A stretch of 64,000 bases of DNA, taken from Candidatus Schekmanbacteria bacterium. Its GTDB lineage: Bacteria > Schekmanbacteria > GWA2-38-11 > J061. Below the pieces are notes generated by a model. The model worked only from the letters and a program-made list of their open reading frames with translations, searched no databases and was not told where the DNA came from. Position numbers and translations under genes: made by a program. Of this stretch, positions 34,940 through 43,436 are shown in pieces. How positions within the stretch are numbered: position 1 is the first letter of the stretch; every line of letters begins with the position of its first letter. The stretch spans positions 5,495-69,494 of the forward strand of contig JACRJM010000006.1 in NCBI GenBank assembly GCA_016219965.1, in the 5' to 3' direction.

Positions 34940-36465
34940 TGGATAATTTTCCTTTTTTAAATATCTATAACTCCGTAGCCGTACCCTTTGAAAACATTCC
35001 ATTACTTGATATTTCCCGGTTCAGAAAAGAAGTTATAGAGTATGTTGAAGCCGGGGCAAGGATTGTGTCATTGTTCGGTTTTAGAAGAAAAGATAATTCT
35101 GTCCTTCTCATAGCTGTTATTGCGCAGGATCAGACCGGAGTCCTGTCTCTTGCGGCCAGTGAATGCGGGAATACCTATAAATCATTGACACCCGACTGCC
35201 CGCAGGCGCACTGGTTTGAAAGGGAAATAGCAGAACAATTCGGCATCCATCCTGAAGGTCATCCATGGTTAAAGCCGGTCCGTTTTCACTTACCATTTGG
35301 CGCTGAAAAGAATAAGCAGAAACAACATCAGGGAGAGAAAGAAATGCTTCCGGGCGTTACTGATTTTTTTGAAGTCGAAGGTGAAGAGGTGCATGAAGTC
35401 GCAGTCGGCCCTGTTCACGCAGGGATAATCGAGCCGGGACATTTTCGTTTCCAGTGCCACGGAGAAAAAGTCCTGCACCTTGAGATATCACTTGGCTACC
35501 AGCACCGCGGTATAGAGCAGGTTATTCCCGGAGGACCTGACAAGCGCACAATCCACTACATGGAAACACTTGCCGGCGACACTTCGGTGGGACATGCTTC
35601 CGCATATTGCCATGCCGTTGAGGCATTGGCAGGATGCAATATTTCCGCAAGGGCGCAGACTCTTCGGGCAGTCGCCCTTGAGCTTGAACGCCTTGCAAAT
35701 CACACAGGAGATCTGGGAGCGCTTTCCGGAGATATCGGCTATCTTCCGACAGCATCATATTGCGGAAGGCTGCGCGGCGATTTTCTCAACATGACGGCGC
35801 TCCTTTGCGGAAGCCGTTTCGGACGCGGGTTTATAAGACCGGGAGGAACAGCATTCGACACAGATGAAGCTCTCGTCTCAGAACTTTTAAAAAGGCTTGA
35901 ACGTGCAACGGAAGAGACAGCAGGGGCTGTAAACCTGCTCTGGGAAACTGCAACCGTTGTGGGAAGGTTTGAAGAAACAGGAAAACTTGAACGGGAAACC
36001 TGTGAAGCTTTAGGAATCGTGGGCGTTCCTGCAAGAGCAAGCGGCATAGTGCGTGACGTAAGGTTCGATTTTCCATACGGCTACTTCAGGTTCTCTCAAA
36101 TCCCTGTATCCACGTGGGGCTCAGGTGATGTATTTGCCAGAGCTTATGTTCGCTGGCTTGAGATACAGAGGTCTGCAGATTTCATCCGGCAGGAGCTTAA
36201 AACAATGCCCGATGAAAAGGTGAAAACCAGCATAGGTAAATTATCTTCCGATTCACTCGTAGTATCACTCGTTGAAGGCTGGCGCGGGGAGATCTGCCAT
36301 GTAGGGATAACAGATGAGAACGGCCGCTTTTCCCGCTATAAGATAGTCGATCCTTCATTCCACAACTGGTTCGGGCTTGCAATGGCCATGCGCAATGAGG
36401 AGATATCAGATTTTCCTTTATGCAATAAAAGTTTCAACCTTTCATACTGCGGACATGATTTGTAA
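34939..36465 (+). CDS. HyfG/HycE-like large subunit without NiFe ligands (Ehr type)
   Basis: This 508-aa NuoCD-like fusion has residues ~1-125 NuoC-like (HWFEREIAEQFGIHPEGHP) and the rest NuoD/large-subunit-like (ISLGYQHRGIEQ, LELERLANHTGDLGALSGDIG). In group 4 hydrogenases the first CxxC lies in a RICGICGxxH-type motif; here the same place reads TLAGDTSVGHASAY. The C-terminal CxxC also fails to match: NLSYCGHDL stands where DPCxxCTxR is expected. No Ni can therefore be bound as in hydrogenases. This is the mark of energy-converting hydrogenase-related (Ehr) complexes, whose substrate is unknown. The usual C-terminal cleavage tail is also missing. Confidence 0.88.
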   Translation: MDNFPFLNIYNSVAVPFENIPLLDISRFRKEVIEYVEAGARIVSLFGFRRKDNSVLLIAVIAQDQTGVLSLAASECGNTYKSLTPDCPQAHWFEREIAEQFGIHPEGHPWLKPVRFHLPFGAEKNKQKQHQGEKEMLPGVTDFFEVEGEEVHEVAVGPVHAGIIEPGHFRFQCHGEKVLHLEISLGYQHRGIEQVIPGGPDKRTIHYMETLAGDTSVGHASAYCHAVEALAGCNISARAQTLRAVALELERLANHTGDLGALSGDIGYLPTASYCGRLRGDFLNMTALLCGSRFGRGFIRPGGTAFDTDEALVSELLKRLERATEETAGAVNLLWETATVVGRFEETGKLERETCEALGIVGVPARASGIVRDVRFDFPYGYFRFSQIPVSTWGSGDVFARAYVRWLEIQRSADFIRQELKTMPDEKVKTSIGKLSSDSLVVSLVEGWRGEICHVGITDENGRFSRYKIVDPSFHNWFGLAMAMRNEEISDFPLCNKSFNLSYCGHDL

Positions 36466-36474
36466 GGTAAAAAT

Positions 36475-37254
36475 ATGCTGAAGGTCTTAAAAGAGCGTTT
36501 TAAACAGGGTAAATGTACAATTGCCTATCCGGCAGGAGATGCACCTCCTCTGCCGAACCGCTTTAGGGGATATCCTGCGATCGACCGGTCTAAATGTCCC
36601 GACAACTGCCGCGCCTGTATAGACGCATGTCCTGTGGGCGCTGTTTCATTTGTTGTTTCATCTGCACTTTCATGTAATGACAAGACAATTCAGATTGATT
36701 TAGGTAAATGTCTTTTCTGCACCGAGTGCACAGATGCATGCACAGGGAAAGCAATAAGCTTCACGAAAAATCACGAGCTTTCAAAACATAAGAGGGAGAA
36801 CCTGATTTTAAAAGCAGGCGAAACAATGAATGTTGAGACAGGGCTTGATAAAAAAATAAAAAAACTTTTTGGCAGGTCTCTAAAGCTCCGCCAGGTCAGC
36901 GCCGGAGGATGCAACGGCTGTGAGGCTGATATAAATGTGTTGAGCACCATAGTCTATGATCTTGGCCGCTTCGGCATTCAGTTTGTCGCATCGCCACGCC
37001 ATGCAGATGGCCTGCTCATAACAGGCCCGGTCACTGAAAATATGAAACTTGCCCTTGAAAAAACTTATGCTGCCGTACCGTCTCCAAAGCTTGTCATTGC
37101 AGCAGGCGCTTGCGCTATCTCAGGAGGTCCATATATTGGCCACTGTCAGGCTAACAACGGAGCTGACAGCATAGTACCGGTTGATTTATATATCCCGGGC
37201 TGTCCGCCCCATCCGCTTACAACTCTTCACGGTCTGCTAATGCTAAAAAAGTAA
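36475..37254 (+). CDS. fused ferredoxin and HyfI/NuoB-like subunit
   Basis: This 259-aa protein has an N-terminal double 4Fe-4S domain (CPDNCRACIDACP at ~39-51 and CLFCTECTDAC at ~76-86, HyfH-like) followed by a NuoB-like domain (SAGGCNGCEADINVLST, GACAISGG and YIPGCPPHP) that binds the N2-type cluster. In E. coli the two domains are separate proteins. It would hand electrons from ferredoxin to the large subunit. It is the last gene of the complex, 9 bases after the large subunit, and is followed by a strong terminator. Confidence 0.9.
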   Translation: MLKVLKERFKQGKCTIAYPAGDAPPLPNRFRGYPAIDRSKCPDNCRACIDACPVGAVSFVVSSALSCNDKTIQIDLGKCLFCTECTDACTGKAISFTKNHELSKHKRENLILKAGETMNVETGLDKKIKKLFGRSLKLRQVSAGGCNGCEADINVLSTIVYDLGRFGIQFVASPRHADGLLITGPVTENMKLALEKTYAAVPSPKLVIAAGACAISGGPYIGHCQANNGADSIVPVDLYIPGCPPHPLTTLHGLLMLKK

Positions 37255-37267
37255 GTAAAAAAGAGAG

Positions 37268-37366
37268 TAAAAAAGGGACGCAACCCTTATAAAAATTAAA
37301 AAGGGGACGCAACCCTTATTAAAGAAAAGTAAAAAAGAAAGAAAAAAAGGGTTGCGTCCCCTTTTT
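37268..37366. terminator. triple GGGACGCAACCC repeat; bidirectional terminator
   Basis: Two direct copies (at 37275 and 37303) and one inverted copy (37347-37366) of AAAAAGGGGACGCAACCCTT lie between converging genes. The second and third can pair over about 20 bases, with T and A runs at the ends, giving a long bidirectional terminator. Confidence 0.75.
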
Positions 37367-37610
37367 AATTCCCGCCGGCGACAGGTGGGAAAATCGCAAC
37401 GCGGTCGTTTTCTTTTACAATGTAATCAAGCTCGGCATGGACGCCGTTCACGATTATGATCTTTGTTTCTTCTTTTGGTATGCCAAGCAGTTTAAGAAGA
37501 CTTTCTATTGAAGTGTTGTCTTCAATATCTATCATCTTCCCCTTCGCAAGATCAAGGTCCGGCATATATTTCAAAAGGGTAGCATAAGCTCTGACTTCGA
37601 TTTTCTGCAT
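37365..37610 (-). CDS. MoaD/ThiS-family sulfur carrier
   Basis: This 81-aa beta-grasp protein (IEVRAYATLLKYMP, VAIFPPVAGGN) supplies sulfur for molybdopterin dithiolene synthesis and often accompanies tungsten-dependent AOR. It lies immediately downstream of an AOR gene. The C-terminus is GGN, one residue longer than the usual terminal GG needed for thiocarboxylation, so trimming or a different role is possible. A terminator hairpin separates it from AOR. Confidence 0.8.
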   Translation of the reverse strand: MQKIEVRAYATLLKYMPDLDLAKGKMIDIEDNTSIESLLKLLGIPKEETKIIIVNGVHAELDYIVKENDRVAIFPPVAGGN

Positions 37611-37628
37611 AAAAAATTACCTTGCCTC

Positions 37629-37665
37629 AAAAAAAAGCCTGCCGTCCGAGCGAGACGGCAGGCTT
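37629..37665 (-). terminator. hairpin terminator after AOR
   Basis: On the minus strand, GCCTGCCGTC, a short loop and GACGGCAGGC form a 10-base perfect stem, followed by eight T residues. This is a classic intrinsic terminator 11 bases past the AOR stop. moaD transcription would then need read-through or its own promoter. Confidence 0.85.
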
Positions 37666-37675
37666 GAAATTAAAC

Positions 37676-39415
37676 TTATAGTTTTGCCCAGACCTGATCC
37701 AGCTCAGCCGGGGTGATACCGAAATTGATGTTATGCGGAGGACATGTTTCAAGGTCAAAGAACTCCGGAAGCCTGTCGTCGTTCTTGTTGAAACCTGCTG
37801 CCTCGTTGAATTTGAGCTCTGTGCGGATAATGCTCTTGCCAAGCTCGATAATATCAGGAACCGTGAATGTGATTCCGTACTGAGCACTGATCATATCTGC
37901 AATAGCCTGCAATCCTTCTGGCATATCAAGGCATGCAATCGCAACAAATAGACAAAGCCCTGTTGCATCAACAGCCGCTGTTGCAACCTGCATATCCCTT
38001 GAGCAGTCAACCTGTCCCTCTTTCTTAAGAGGATTGATATCGCCGCCTACCTTGAGGATGTTCTGGCATACAGAATAACCTGCTGTATGGTCTGCGCCCA
38101 TTGTGCTTGTGGCATAGGTTACGCCGATACCTTTTACTGTCCTCGGGTCATAAGCAGGAAGCGCCTGTCCTTTAACAACAGGAACGCGGGTAATCCCGTA
38201 TATCTTGCCGAGAACTGCTGCGCCCTGTCCTACTATTCTGCCGAGAGGCGTTTTCTTTCCTACTTCTTCAAGGACTTTGATAAAGGAAGCTGCATCGCCA
38301 AACTTTGCAAGCCCTGCTTCTGCAGCAACTGCAAGGGTAACTCCTGCTTCTATCGTATCAATTCCCACGTCATTGCAAATCCTGTTCATTATCGCAACGC
38401 TGTCAATGTCGCCAACTTCAAGATTGCCGCCCAATGACCATGCTGTCTCATATTCAACTGGAGCACAAAGTGATTTACCATTCTTGTCAGGGAAAATATT
38501 GGAACACCTGATTACGCATCCTGGATGGCAAACATGTACTGCTTTTCCTTCACCGCCGCGGCTCTTACATTCTTCAGCTATCTTTTCTCCGCTGATTCCT
38601 GCTGCGCCTGCAAAACGGCCGTTCCTGAAATTCCTGGTCGGGAATCCGCCTGCTTCATTCAGGATGTTGACCAGAACTGCTGTCCCGTAGTTGGGAAGCG
38701 CTTCACCTGTAACCGGGTGCTTTAACAGGACCTGGCTGAAAATCTTTGCTGCTGCCTTGAATTTCTCTTCATCTTTGATGGCAACCTTACCTGCGCCTGC
38801 ATCATCAACGACTATTGCCTTTAGTTTCTTTGAACCCATAACTGCGCCTAAGCCGCCTCTTCCTGCAAACCTTCCTGAGCCGCCTTCAGGGTCGCATACG
38901 GAGATTCCGGCATTCGCCATTCTCTCTTCACCTGCGGGTCCAATGCTGATTACGCCAACGCCTTTGCCGTGCTTGTTCCAGAGCTTCTCAACTGTCGCAT
39001 AGGTTCCAAGACCTGCAATGTCATCTGCTGAAACGAGTTCCGCGCCATCTTTTGTAACTTTCAGAAGATGCCACTTGTTGTCTTTAGGTTCACCTTCAAT
39101 GATGATAGCCTTGACATTGTTCTTTGCGAGCTTCTGGCTTGCGATACCTCCGACGTTCGATTCTTTGATCGTGCCGGTAAGAGGACTCTTTCCGCCAAAA
39201 GACATCCTGCCTGAGCATGCTGCAGATGTGCCGCTTAAAACTCCGGGCGCTGCGATAAGCTTGTTAAGCGGTCCCAGAGGATTGCATGTCGCCTGAATTT
39301 CGTCTGCAACTATCTGCGAAGTCAGACTGCGTCCGCCTAGCAGTGCATACTTAGCCGGGCACTTCTCCTCTTTCACTTTCAGTGTGGTCATATCCACTCT
39401 GATGATTCTGTCCAT
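37676..39415 (-). CDS. aor: tungsten-type aldehyde:ferredoxin oxidoreductase
   Basis: This 579-aa enzyme oxidises aldehydes to acids and reduces ferredoxin. Marks are RGGLGAVMGSKKLKAIVV (pterin binding), the cluster motif VCHPGCVIRCSN and the distal Cys in DATGLCLFVAIA, and GVTYATSTMGADHTAGY. The cofactor should be a bis-pterin W (or Mo) centre plus one 4Fe-4S. A promoter lies upstream and a terminator downstream. Ferredoxin reduced here could feed the Ehr-type complex encoded convergently (inference). Confidence 0.93.
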   Translation of the reverse strand: MDRIIRVDMTTLKVKEEKCPAKYALLGGRSLTSQIVADEIQATCNPLGPLNKLIAAPGVLSGTSAACSGRMSFGGKSPLTGTIKESNVGGIASQKLAKNNVKAIIIEGEPKDNKWHLLKVTKDGAELVSADDIAGLGTYATVEKLWNKHGKGVGVISIGPAGEERMANAGISVCDPEGGSGRFAGRGGLGAVMGSKKLKAIVVDDAGAGKVAIKDEEKFKAAAKIFSQVLLKHPVTGEALPNYGTAVLVNILNEAGGFPTRNFRNGRFAGAAGISGEKIAEECKSRGGEGKAVHVCHPGCVIRCSNIFPDKNGKSLCAPVEYETAWSLGGNLEVGDIDSVAIMNRICNDVGIDTIEAGVTLAVAAEAGLAKFGDAASFIKVLEEVGKKTPLGRIVGQGAAVLGKIYGITRVPVVKGQALPAYDPRTVKGIGVTYATSTMGADHTAGYSVCQNILKVGGDINPLKKEGQVDCSRDMQVATAAVDATGLCLFVAIACLDMPEGLQAIADMISAQYGITFTVPDIIELGKSIIRTELKFNEAAGFNKNDDRLPEFFDLETCPPHNINFGITPAELDQVWAKL

Positions 39416-39506
39416 AAATTTCCCCCTTCGAGTTTAAATTTGCTTCTTTACTGAACTTGCAATATTAGTCCGGTAAGCCGGTATTTTTCGAATGCTCACT
39501 CGATAC

Positions 39507-39535
39507 TAAATAATAGAAATAAAGCACGTCGTCAA
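39507..39535 (-). promoter_or_regulatory. sigma-70-type promoter for aldehyde:ferredoxin oxidoreductase
   Basis: On the minus strand, TTGACG (39535-39530), a 17-base spacer, and TATTTA (39512-39507). The leader to the ATG at 39415 would be about 85 bases. A short inverted repeat, ACCGG-CTTA-CCGGA (~39470), lies within the leader. Confidence 0.6.
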
Positions 39536-39581
39536 GCTAATTCTCTGACCGTCTGCATCTTCCCGATTAATCATAAAAACC

Positions 39582-40358
39582 CTATTTATCCGATTCCATT
39601 ATTTCCCTGAGCCTCTTTGCATTTTTAACCGCATTACCCCGGTAATGGTTGTTCATATAGACCAAAGTACTCTTGCTCTTTTCATCAAGGGCTTTTATCT
39701 TCGGCACCCACCCGGCAAGCTCAGCATCTGTGTAGGAATAATCATATCTCTCAAATGCTTCCTTATGATCCCACCACTTTTCACTGTTTCTCCCATGGAA
39801 CCTCACATATGCAACATCCGACGTAGAGACACCAACAGGAGGCATAAGCCCTTTTAACTGAGGCTCGTCAACACATACATATCCGATATTTTTCTCTTTA
39901 AGGAATGAGAAGGTGTTTTCAGAAATCCATACACGGTTTCTGAATTCAACGACCATAGGCAAGGGATTAAACTCTTCATTAAGCACAGTTATATATTTCA
40001 TCCCCGCCGAGACATCCTTAAATGAATAGGGAAACTGGAAAAGGAGTGCCGCAAGCTTCCCTTCATCAACAAGGGGCGACAACGAATCTTTAAATTGCCT
40101 GATTATCTCAGGAGGGCATTGAGGTTTATGAGTTATATCCTGAAATGCCTTTACGGAAAAGCTGACTTTCCCCCCGCTCTTTTCAAGCATTCTTTCAAAG
40201 ATATTACTGTCAGGCATCCGGTAGTAAGAGAAATTGAGTTCGCAGGTATCAAAATATTTCGAGTAATAAGCGAGAAACTCCCCCTGCGGCATCTTATCCG
40301 GGTAGAAAGCTCCGCGCCAGTCATCATAGCTGAAACCTGAGGTGCCAATGGATATCAT
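39582..40358 (-). CDS. DUF72 family protein
   Basis: This 258-aa TIM-barrel-like protein begins MISIGTSGFSYDDWRGAFYP, the DUF72 signature, and has FSVKAFQDITH, VVEFRNRVWI and YVRFHGRN. Its function is unestablished. It lies 38 bases downstream of DUF190, in the same direction as crcB. Confidence 0.92.
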   Translation of the reverse strand: MISIGTSGFSYDDWRGAFYPDKMPQGEFLAYYSKYFDTCELNFSYYRMPDSNIFERMLEKSGGKVSFSVKAFQDITHKPQCPPEIIRQFKDSLSPLVDEGKLAALLFQFPYSFKDVSAGMKYITVLNEEFNPLPMVVEFRNRVWISENTFSFLKEKNIGYVCVDEPQLKGLMPPVGVSTSDVAYVRFHGRNSEKWWDHKEAFERYDYSYTDAELAGWVPKIKALDEKSKSTLVYMNNHYRGNAVKNAKRLREIMESDK

Positions 40359-40396
40359 GAAACATCTGCTTTAAGGCATAAATTGCCAGCTTAATC

Positions 40397-40738
40397 TTAT
40401 TTCGGTTTTCCGGCTCTGTAAAAACGGATCTGGACTTTTTCAAGAGTTGCAAGCCCTTCCGGAATGGCATCGTCGATTACCGGAAGGAAGTTTTCTATCT
40501 TGTCTTTCGTATCAACTATTTCAACTACGATTGGCAGGTCAGTTGAAAGGCGGAGTATCTTTGCAGTGTGTACGCGGCTATGAGCCCCGAACCCTTCAAG
40601 CCCGCGCAGAACCGTAGCTCCTGCAAGCCCGAACTCCCGCGCCTTTTTCACTATCCATTCATAGAGCGGGATACCGTCATGTTTGTCGCTTTCTCCAATG
40701 AAAATACGAAGTAAATGTCCTTCTTCCGGCAAAACCAT
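40397..40738 (-). CDS. DUF190 family protein beside a fluoride channel
   Basis: This 113-aa protein matches DUF190: LLRIFIGESDKHDGIPLYEWIVKKAREFGLAGATVLRGLEGFG. These PII-like proteins are commonly encoded next to CrcB fluoride channels, which suggests a regulatory role. The gene lies 8 bases after crcB. Confidence 0.9.
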   Translation of the reverse strand: MVLPEEGHLLRIFIGESDKHDGIPLYEWIVKKAREFGLAGATVLRGLEGFGAHSRVHTAKILRLSTDLPIVVEIVDTKDKIENFLPVIDDAIPEGLATLEKVQIRFYRAGKPK

Positions 40739-40746
40739 ATATCACC

Positions 40747-41124
40747 TCACATAAAACGTGAAACAACATTACCAAGCCATACGGCAGAAAGCCCAAGAAC
40801 AACCTGAAGCGCAACATTTGCTAAAGCTGCCAGTGTCTCACCATCCTGCGCAAGAGCGAATGTCTCATATCCGAAGGATGAGAATGTGGTGAAACCACCA
40901 AGAACTCCTATGAATAAAAAAAGTCGGCTTTCGCCTGTAAATAGCTGCCGGGATTCTGAAAGCCCGCCAAGAAGACCTATAAGAAAACAACCGCAGATAT
41001 TAACCGCAAGCGTCCCGAATGGAAACGATGAGTTATTAAGTATCCTGTGCACCCAGCCTCCAGCGAGATATCGCGACACAGAGCCGAGAAATCCGCCAAT
41101 ACCAACTATAAGAATATTCCTCAT
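40747..41124 (-). CDS. crcB: CrcB/Fluc fluoride channel
   Basis: This 125-aa, four-helix dimeric channel expels fluoride. It has GGFLGSVSRYLAGG, FPFGTLAVNICGCFLIG (channel Asn) and GGFTTFSSFGYE (fluoride-lining Phe and TTFSSF box). The ATG at 41124 fits the family length; a longer frame starting at 41196 would add 24 untypical residues. No fluoride riboswitch is visible upstream. Confidence 0.93.
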   Translation of the reverse strand: MRNILIVGIGGFLGSVSRYLAGGWVHRILNNSSFPFGTLAVNICGCFLIGLLGGLSESRQLFTGESRLFLFIGVLGGFTTFSSFGYETFALAQDGETLAALANVALQVVLGLSAVWLGNVVSRFM

Positions 41125-41273
41125 TTTTTTATCTATAACATAAACTATTGCAGACAATAAATTGAATTTTTGGTCGCTAAAAACTTCAGCACACATCTAA
41201 TGCGAAGATTATTTACATAATAATTTTATTTTTGTAAGATAAAATTGTTTATTCAATTGCGGGAAAATTTCAA

Positions 41274-42209
41274 ATGACTAAAAAAATTGCATCATTTATT
41301 CAGGATTATCTTGTCCTCAATGTAATGATCTTTTCTGCGCTCGCATATTTAGTGCCCTTCTGGGCTCTTTCAGCGGCTCCATACCTGAATTATTTTTTTG
41401 CCATTACTATGTTTTGCGTTGGAATGCTTATGCCTAAAAAACAGGTAGAGATGTTGAGGCAGAAACCAACGCGTGCGATCTCAGGTACGGCAATGCAGTT
41501 TTTCTTTATGCCGCTGCTTTCATTTCTTGTGGTATGGATTTTCAGGATAGACGGAGATGCACGCACAGGCATATTAATTGCAGGAGCAGTGCCGGGAGCA
41601 ATGGCAAGCAATCTCATGTCACTTCTTGCAGGGGCTGACGTGGCTCTTTCCGTATCCATAACATCGCTATCAACTATTGTCTCTCCTATACTTACCCCAA
41701 TGATGCTTATGTTTTACGGGGGAGGGAAACTCGAACTTCAGTTCTTCTCAATGGTATTGAGTATTCTCTGGATGGTAGTAATTCCTGTTATCGCAGGATA
41801 CATTACCAAAACCCGTTTTGAAAAGACTATCGAGGGAGTAACGGTTTATCTTGGAGCAATAGCATCAATAACAATAATATTGATTGTCTCAATCGTTGTC
41901 GCATCGAACCGTGAACATATTCTTTTTTCTTCACTATATGTCCTTGCAGCTCTCATAGTTCTGAATTTCGGAGGGTATCTCTGCGGTTACGGCGGGGGAG
42001 CCATTTTAAGATGGAATGTGGAGGCAAGAAAAACTGTAGCCATTGAGGTAGGGATGCAGAATGCAGGGCTTGGAACGGTTCTTGCTCTCAAGCATTTTTC
42101 AAAGGATGCAGCCATAGCGCCTGCTATTTATACAGTTCTTTGTCTTGTTACTTCCTCTATCCTGGTAAATTTCTGGGAATGGAGGATGAAGAAAAAGTCA
42201 ACCAGGTAA
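41274..42209 (+). CDS. bile acid:Na+ symporter (BASS) family transporter
   Basis: This 311-aa protein with about 10 helices matches the BASS/SBF family: YFFAITMFCVGMLMPKK, GAVPGAMASNLMSLLAGADVALSVSI, SPILTPMMLMFYGG and EVGMQNAGLGTVLALKHF. Substrates of bacterial members vary from organic acids to pantoate. It ends 12 bases before hemD. Confidence 0.88.
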   Translation: MTKKIASFIQDYLVLNVMIFSALAYLVPFWALSAAPYLNYFFAITMFCVGMLMPKKQVEMLRQKPTRAISGTAMQFFFMPLLSFLVVWIFRIDGDARTGILIAGAVPGAMASNLMSLLAGADVALSVSITSLSTIVSPILTPMMLMFYGGGKLELQFFSMVLSILWMVVIPVIAGYITKTRFEKTIEGVTVYLGAIASITIILIVSIVVASNREHILFSSLYVLAALIVLNFGGYLCGYGGGAILRWNVEARKTVAIEVGMQNAGLGTVLALKHFSKDAAIAPAIYTVLCLVTSSILVNFWEWRMKKKSTR

Positions 42210-42221
42210 GAGGAGAAATAA

Positions 42222-43070
42222 ATGGGAAAAGTAATAAATATAGATTTTAACCAGAAGTTAATAGCAAAGGAAGAGCTTCCTTTGTTTGGAAAACATATTC
42301 TTATAACATCTCCGAGAAATTATGCCGGGATCCTTGTAAAGTATCTTGTAGAGCGCGGCGCAAAGCCGGTATGGATGCCAACAATCGAGATAGAACCTGT
42401 GAAGGATTACCATGCTCTCGACAATGCCATAAACGGACTTTCTGGCTATGACTGGGTCGGCTTTTCAAGCCGTAATGGAATAGAGGCATTCTTTAAAAGG
42501 CTTAACGTGCTTAAAATAAATCCACAAGAGGCTTTCAGAAAAACAAAGACCTGCGCCATAGGAGCAGACAGCGAGGCATTGGAATCAAGAGGGATAACAC
42601 CTGACCTTATCCCCGAGGAGGCTAGTACAGAGGGAATAGTTGAAGAAATGAAAAGAAGAAACATCAAAAGCGGCAGGATCCTCCTTCCAGTACCTGAAGT
42701 AATCGGGATGAAGGAGCCGCGCATTGTACCGGAATTCGTTGCAAGGCTTAAACGTTTAGGGATGGATGTGGAACGGATACCTGCATATACAACGGCTCCC
42801 GTAAAAAACGGTTATGATTTAGAGAAAAAAATGCTGATTAATTGTGAAATAGATGTTGTTACTTTTACAAGCTCTGCGGAAGTTGACAGCATGCTGTCAA
42901 TCTTAGGCAATAGAAAAGAAGCACTCAACAGCACGACAATAGCCTGCGTCGGACCTTATACCGGAGCAACAGCAAAGAATATGGGGCTTGATGTCAAGAT
43001 CATGCCTGAAAACAACTTCTCATCTTTTCATTGCCTGATTGAAGAAATGGAAAGGTATTTCGGGAAATAA
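42222..43070 (+). CDS. hemD: uroporphyrinogen-III synthase
   Basis: This 282-aa protein has the two-domain HemD pattern: HILITSPRNYAGILVKYLVERGAKPVWMPTIEIEP, GYDWVGFSSRNGIEAFFKRL, ITPDLIPEEASTEGIVEE, VERIPAYTTAP and DVVTFTSSAEVDSML. It closes and flips the tetrapyrrole ring for haem, sirohaem or corrinoids. No other haem gene is in the window. Confidence 0.9.
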   Translation: MGKVINIDFNQKLIAKEELPLFGKHILITSPRNYAGILVKYLVERGAKPVWMPTIEIEPVKDYHALDNAINGLSGYDWVGFSSRNGIEAFFKRLNVLKINPQEAFRKTKTCAIGADSEALESRGITPDLIPEEASTEGIVEEMKRRNIKSGRILLPVPEVIGMKEPRIVPEFVARLKRLGMDVERIPAYTTAPVKNGYDLEKKMLINCEIDVVTFTSSAEVDSMLSILGNRKEALNSTTIACVGPYTGATAKNMGLDVKIMPENNFSSFHCLIEEMERYFGK

Positions 43071-43077
43071 TACCCTG

Positions 43078-43153
43078 TAGCCTATGGCTTGCCAGTCCCG
43101 CGCAGGCTTAGAACTACATGCGCCTTCTGCGGGACATGCCAAGCCATAGGCTA
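43078..43153. repeat. long hairpin element after hemD
   Basis: TAGCCTATGGCTTG (43078-43091) pairs perfectly with CAAGCCATAGGCTA (43140-43153), and inside these GTCCCGC pairs with GCGGGAC. It forms a strong cruciform or a terminator-like stem without a U run. There is no gene between 43071 and 43436. Confidence 0.7.
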
Positions 43154-43334
43154 AGCACTGCAGCTCATACTTTATAGAAGTTTCGTATTTTAATCTGAAG
43201 CTCCCCCAGCAGGAGTTGAAGGAATCATTATATGTAAGGTTTTGTCATTTCATCAGACTCGCCCGCTGATCATATTCATTTCATGGCTGGCTTAGCGTTT
43301 AAACTTCTTGTTAACTATATCCAAGCAAGGATTT

Positions 43335-43394
43335 AGCTGAGGCAGTCTGCATGGAGCGCATGAATTTTTAAGCGAAACGCAGACTGCCTCAGCT
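43335..43394. repeat. REP-like hairpin, copy 1
   Basis: AGCTGAGGCAGTCTGC pairs perfectly with GCAGACTGCCTCAGCT around a 28-base loop. A related element at 51882-51936 keeps the loop but has compensating changes in the outer stem. It lies 42 bases past the end of the tandem receptor gene. Confidence 0.75.
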
Positions 43395-43436
43395 TATGCT
43401 TTACAGGAAACTTGTGCTTTGATTTAAATATGAGAA

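Noticed and set aside
34939-36465. Annotating the complex as a working group 4 NiFe hydrogenase
   Set aside because: Both CxxC metal-binding pairs of the large subunit are missing, and no maturation genes are nearby.
41125-41273. Fluoride riboswitch before crcB
   Set aside because: The conserved GGNGAUGG...CUGAUGGCCUCU elements could not be found.
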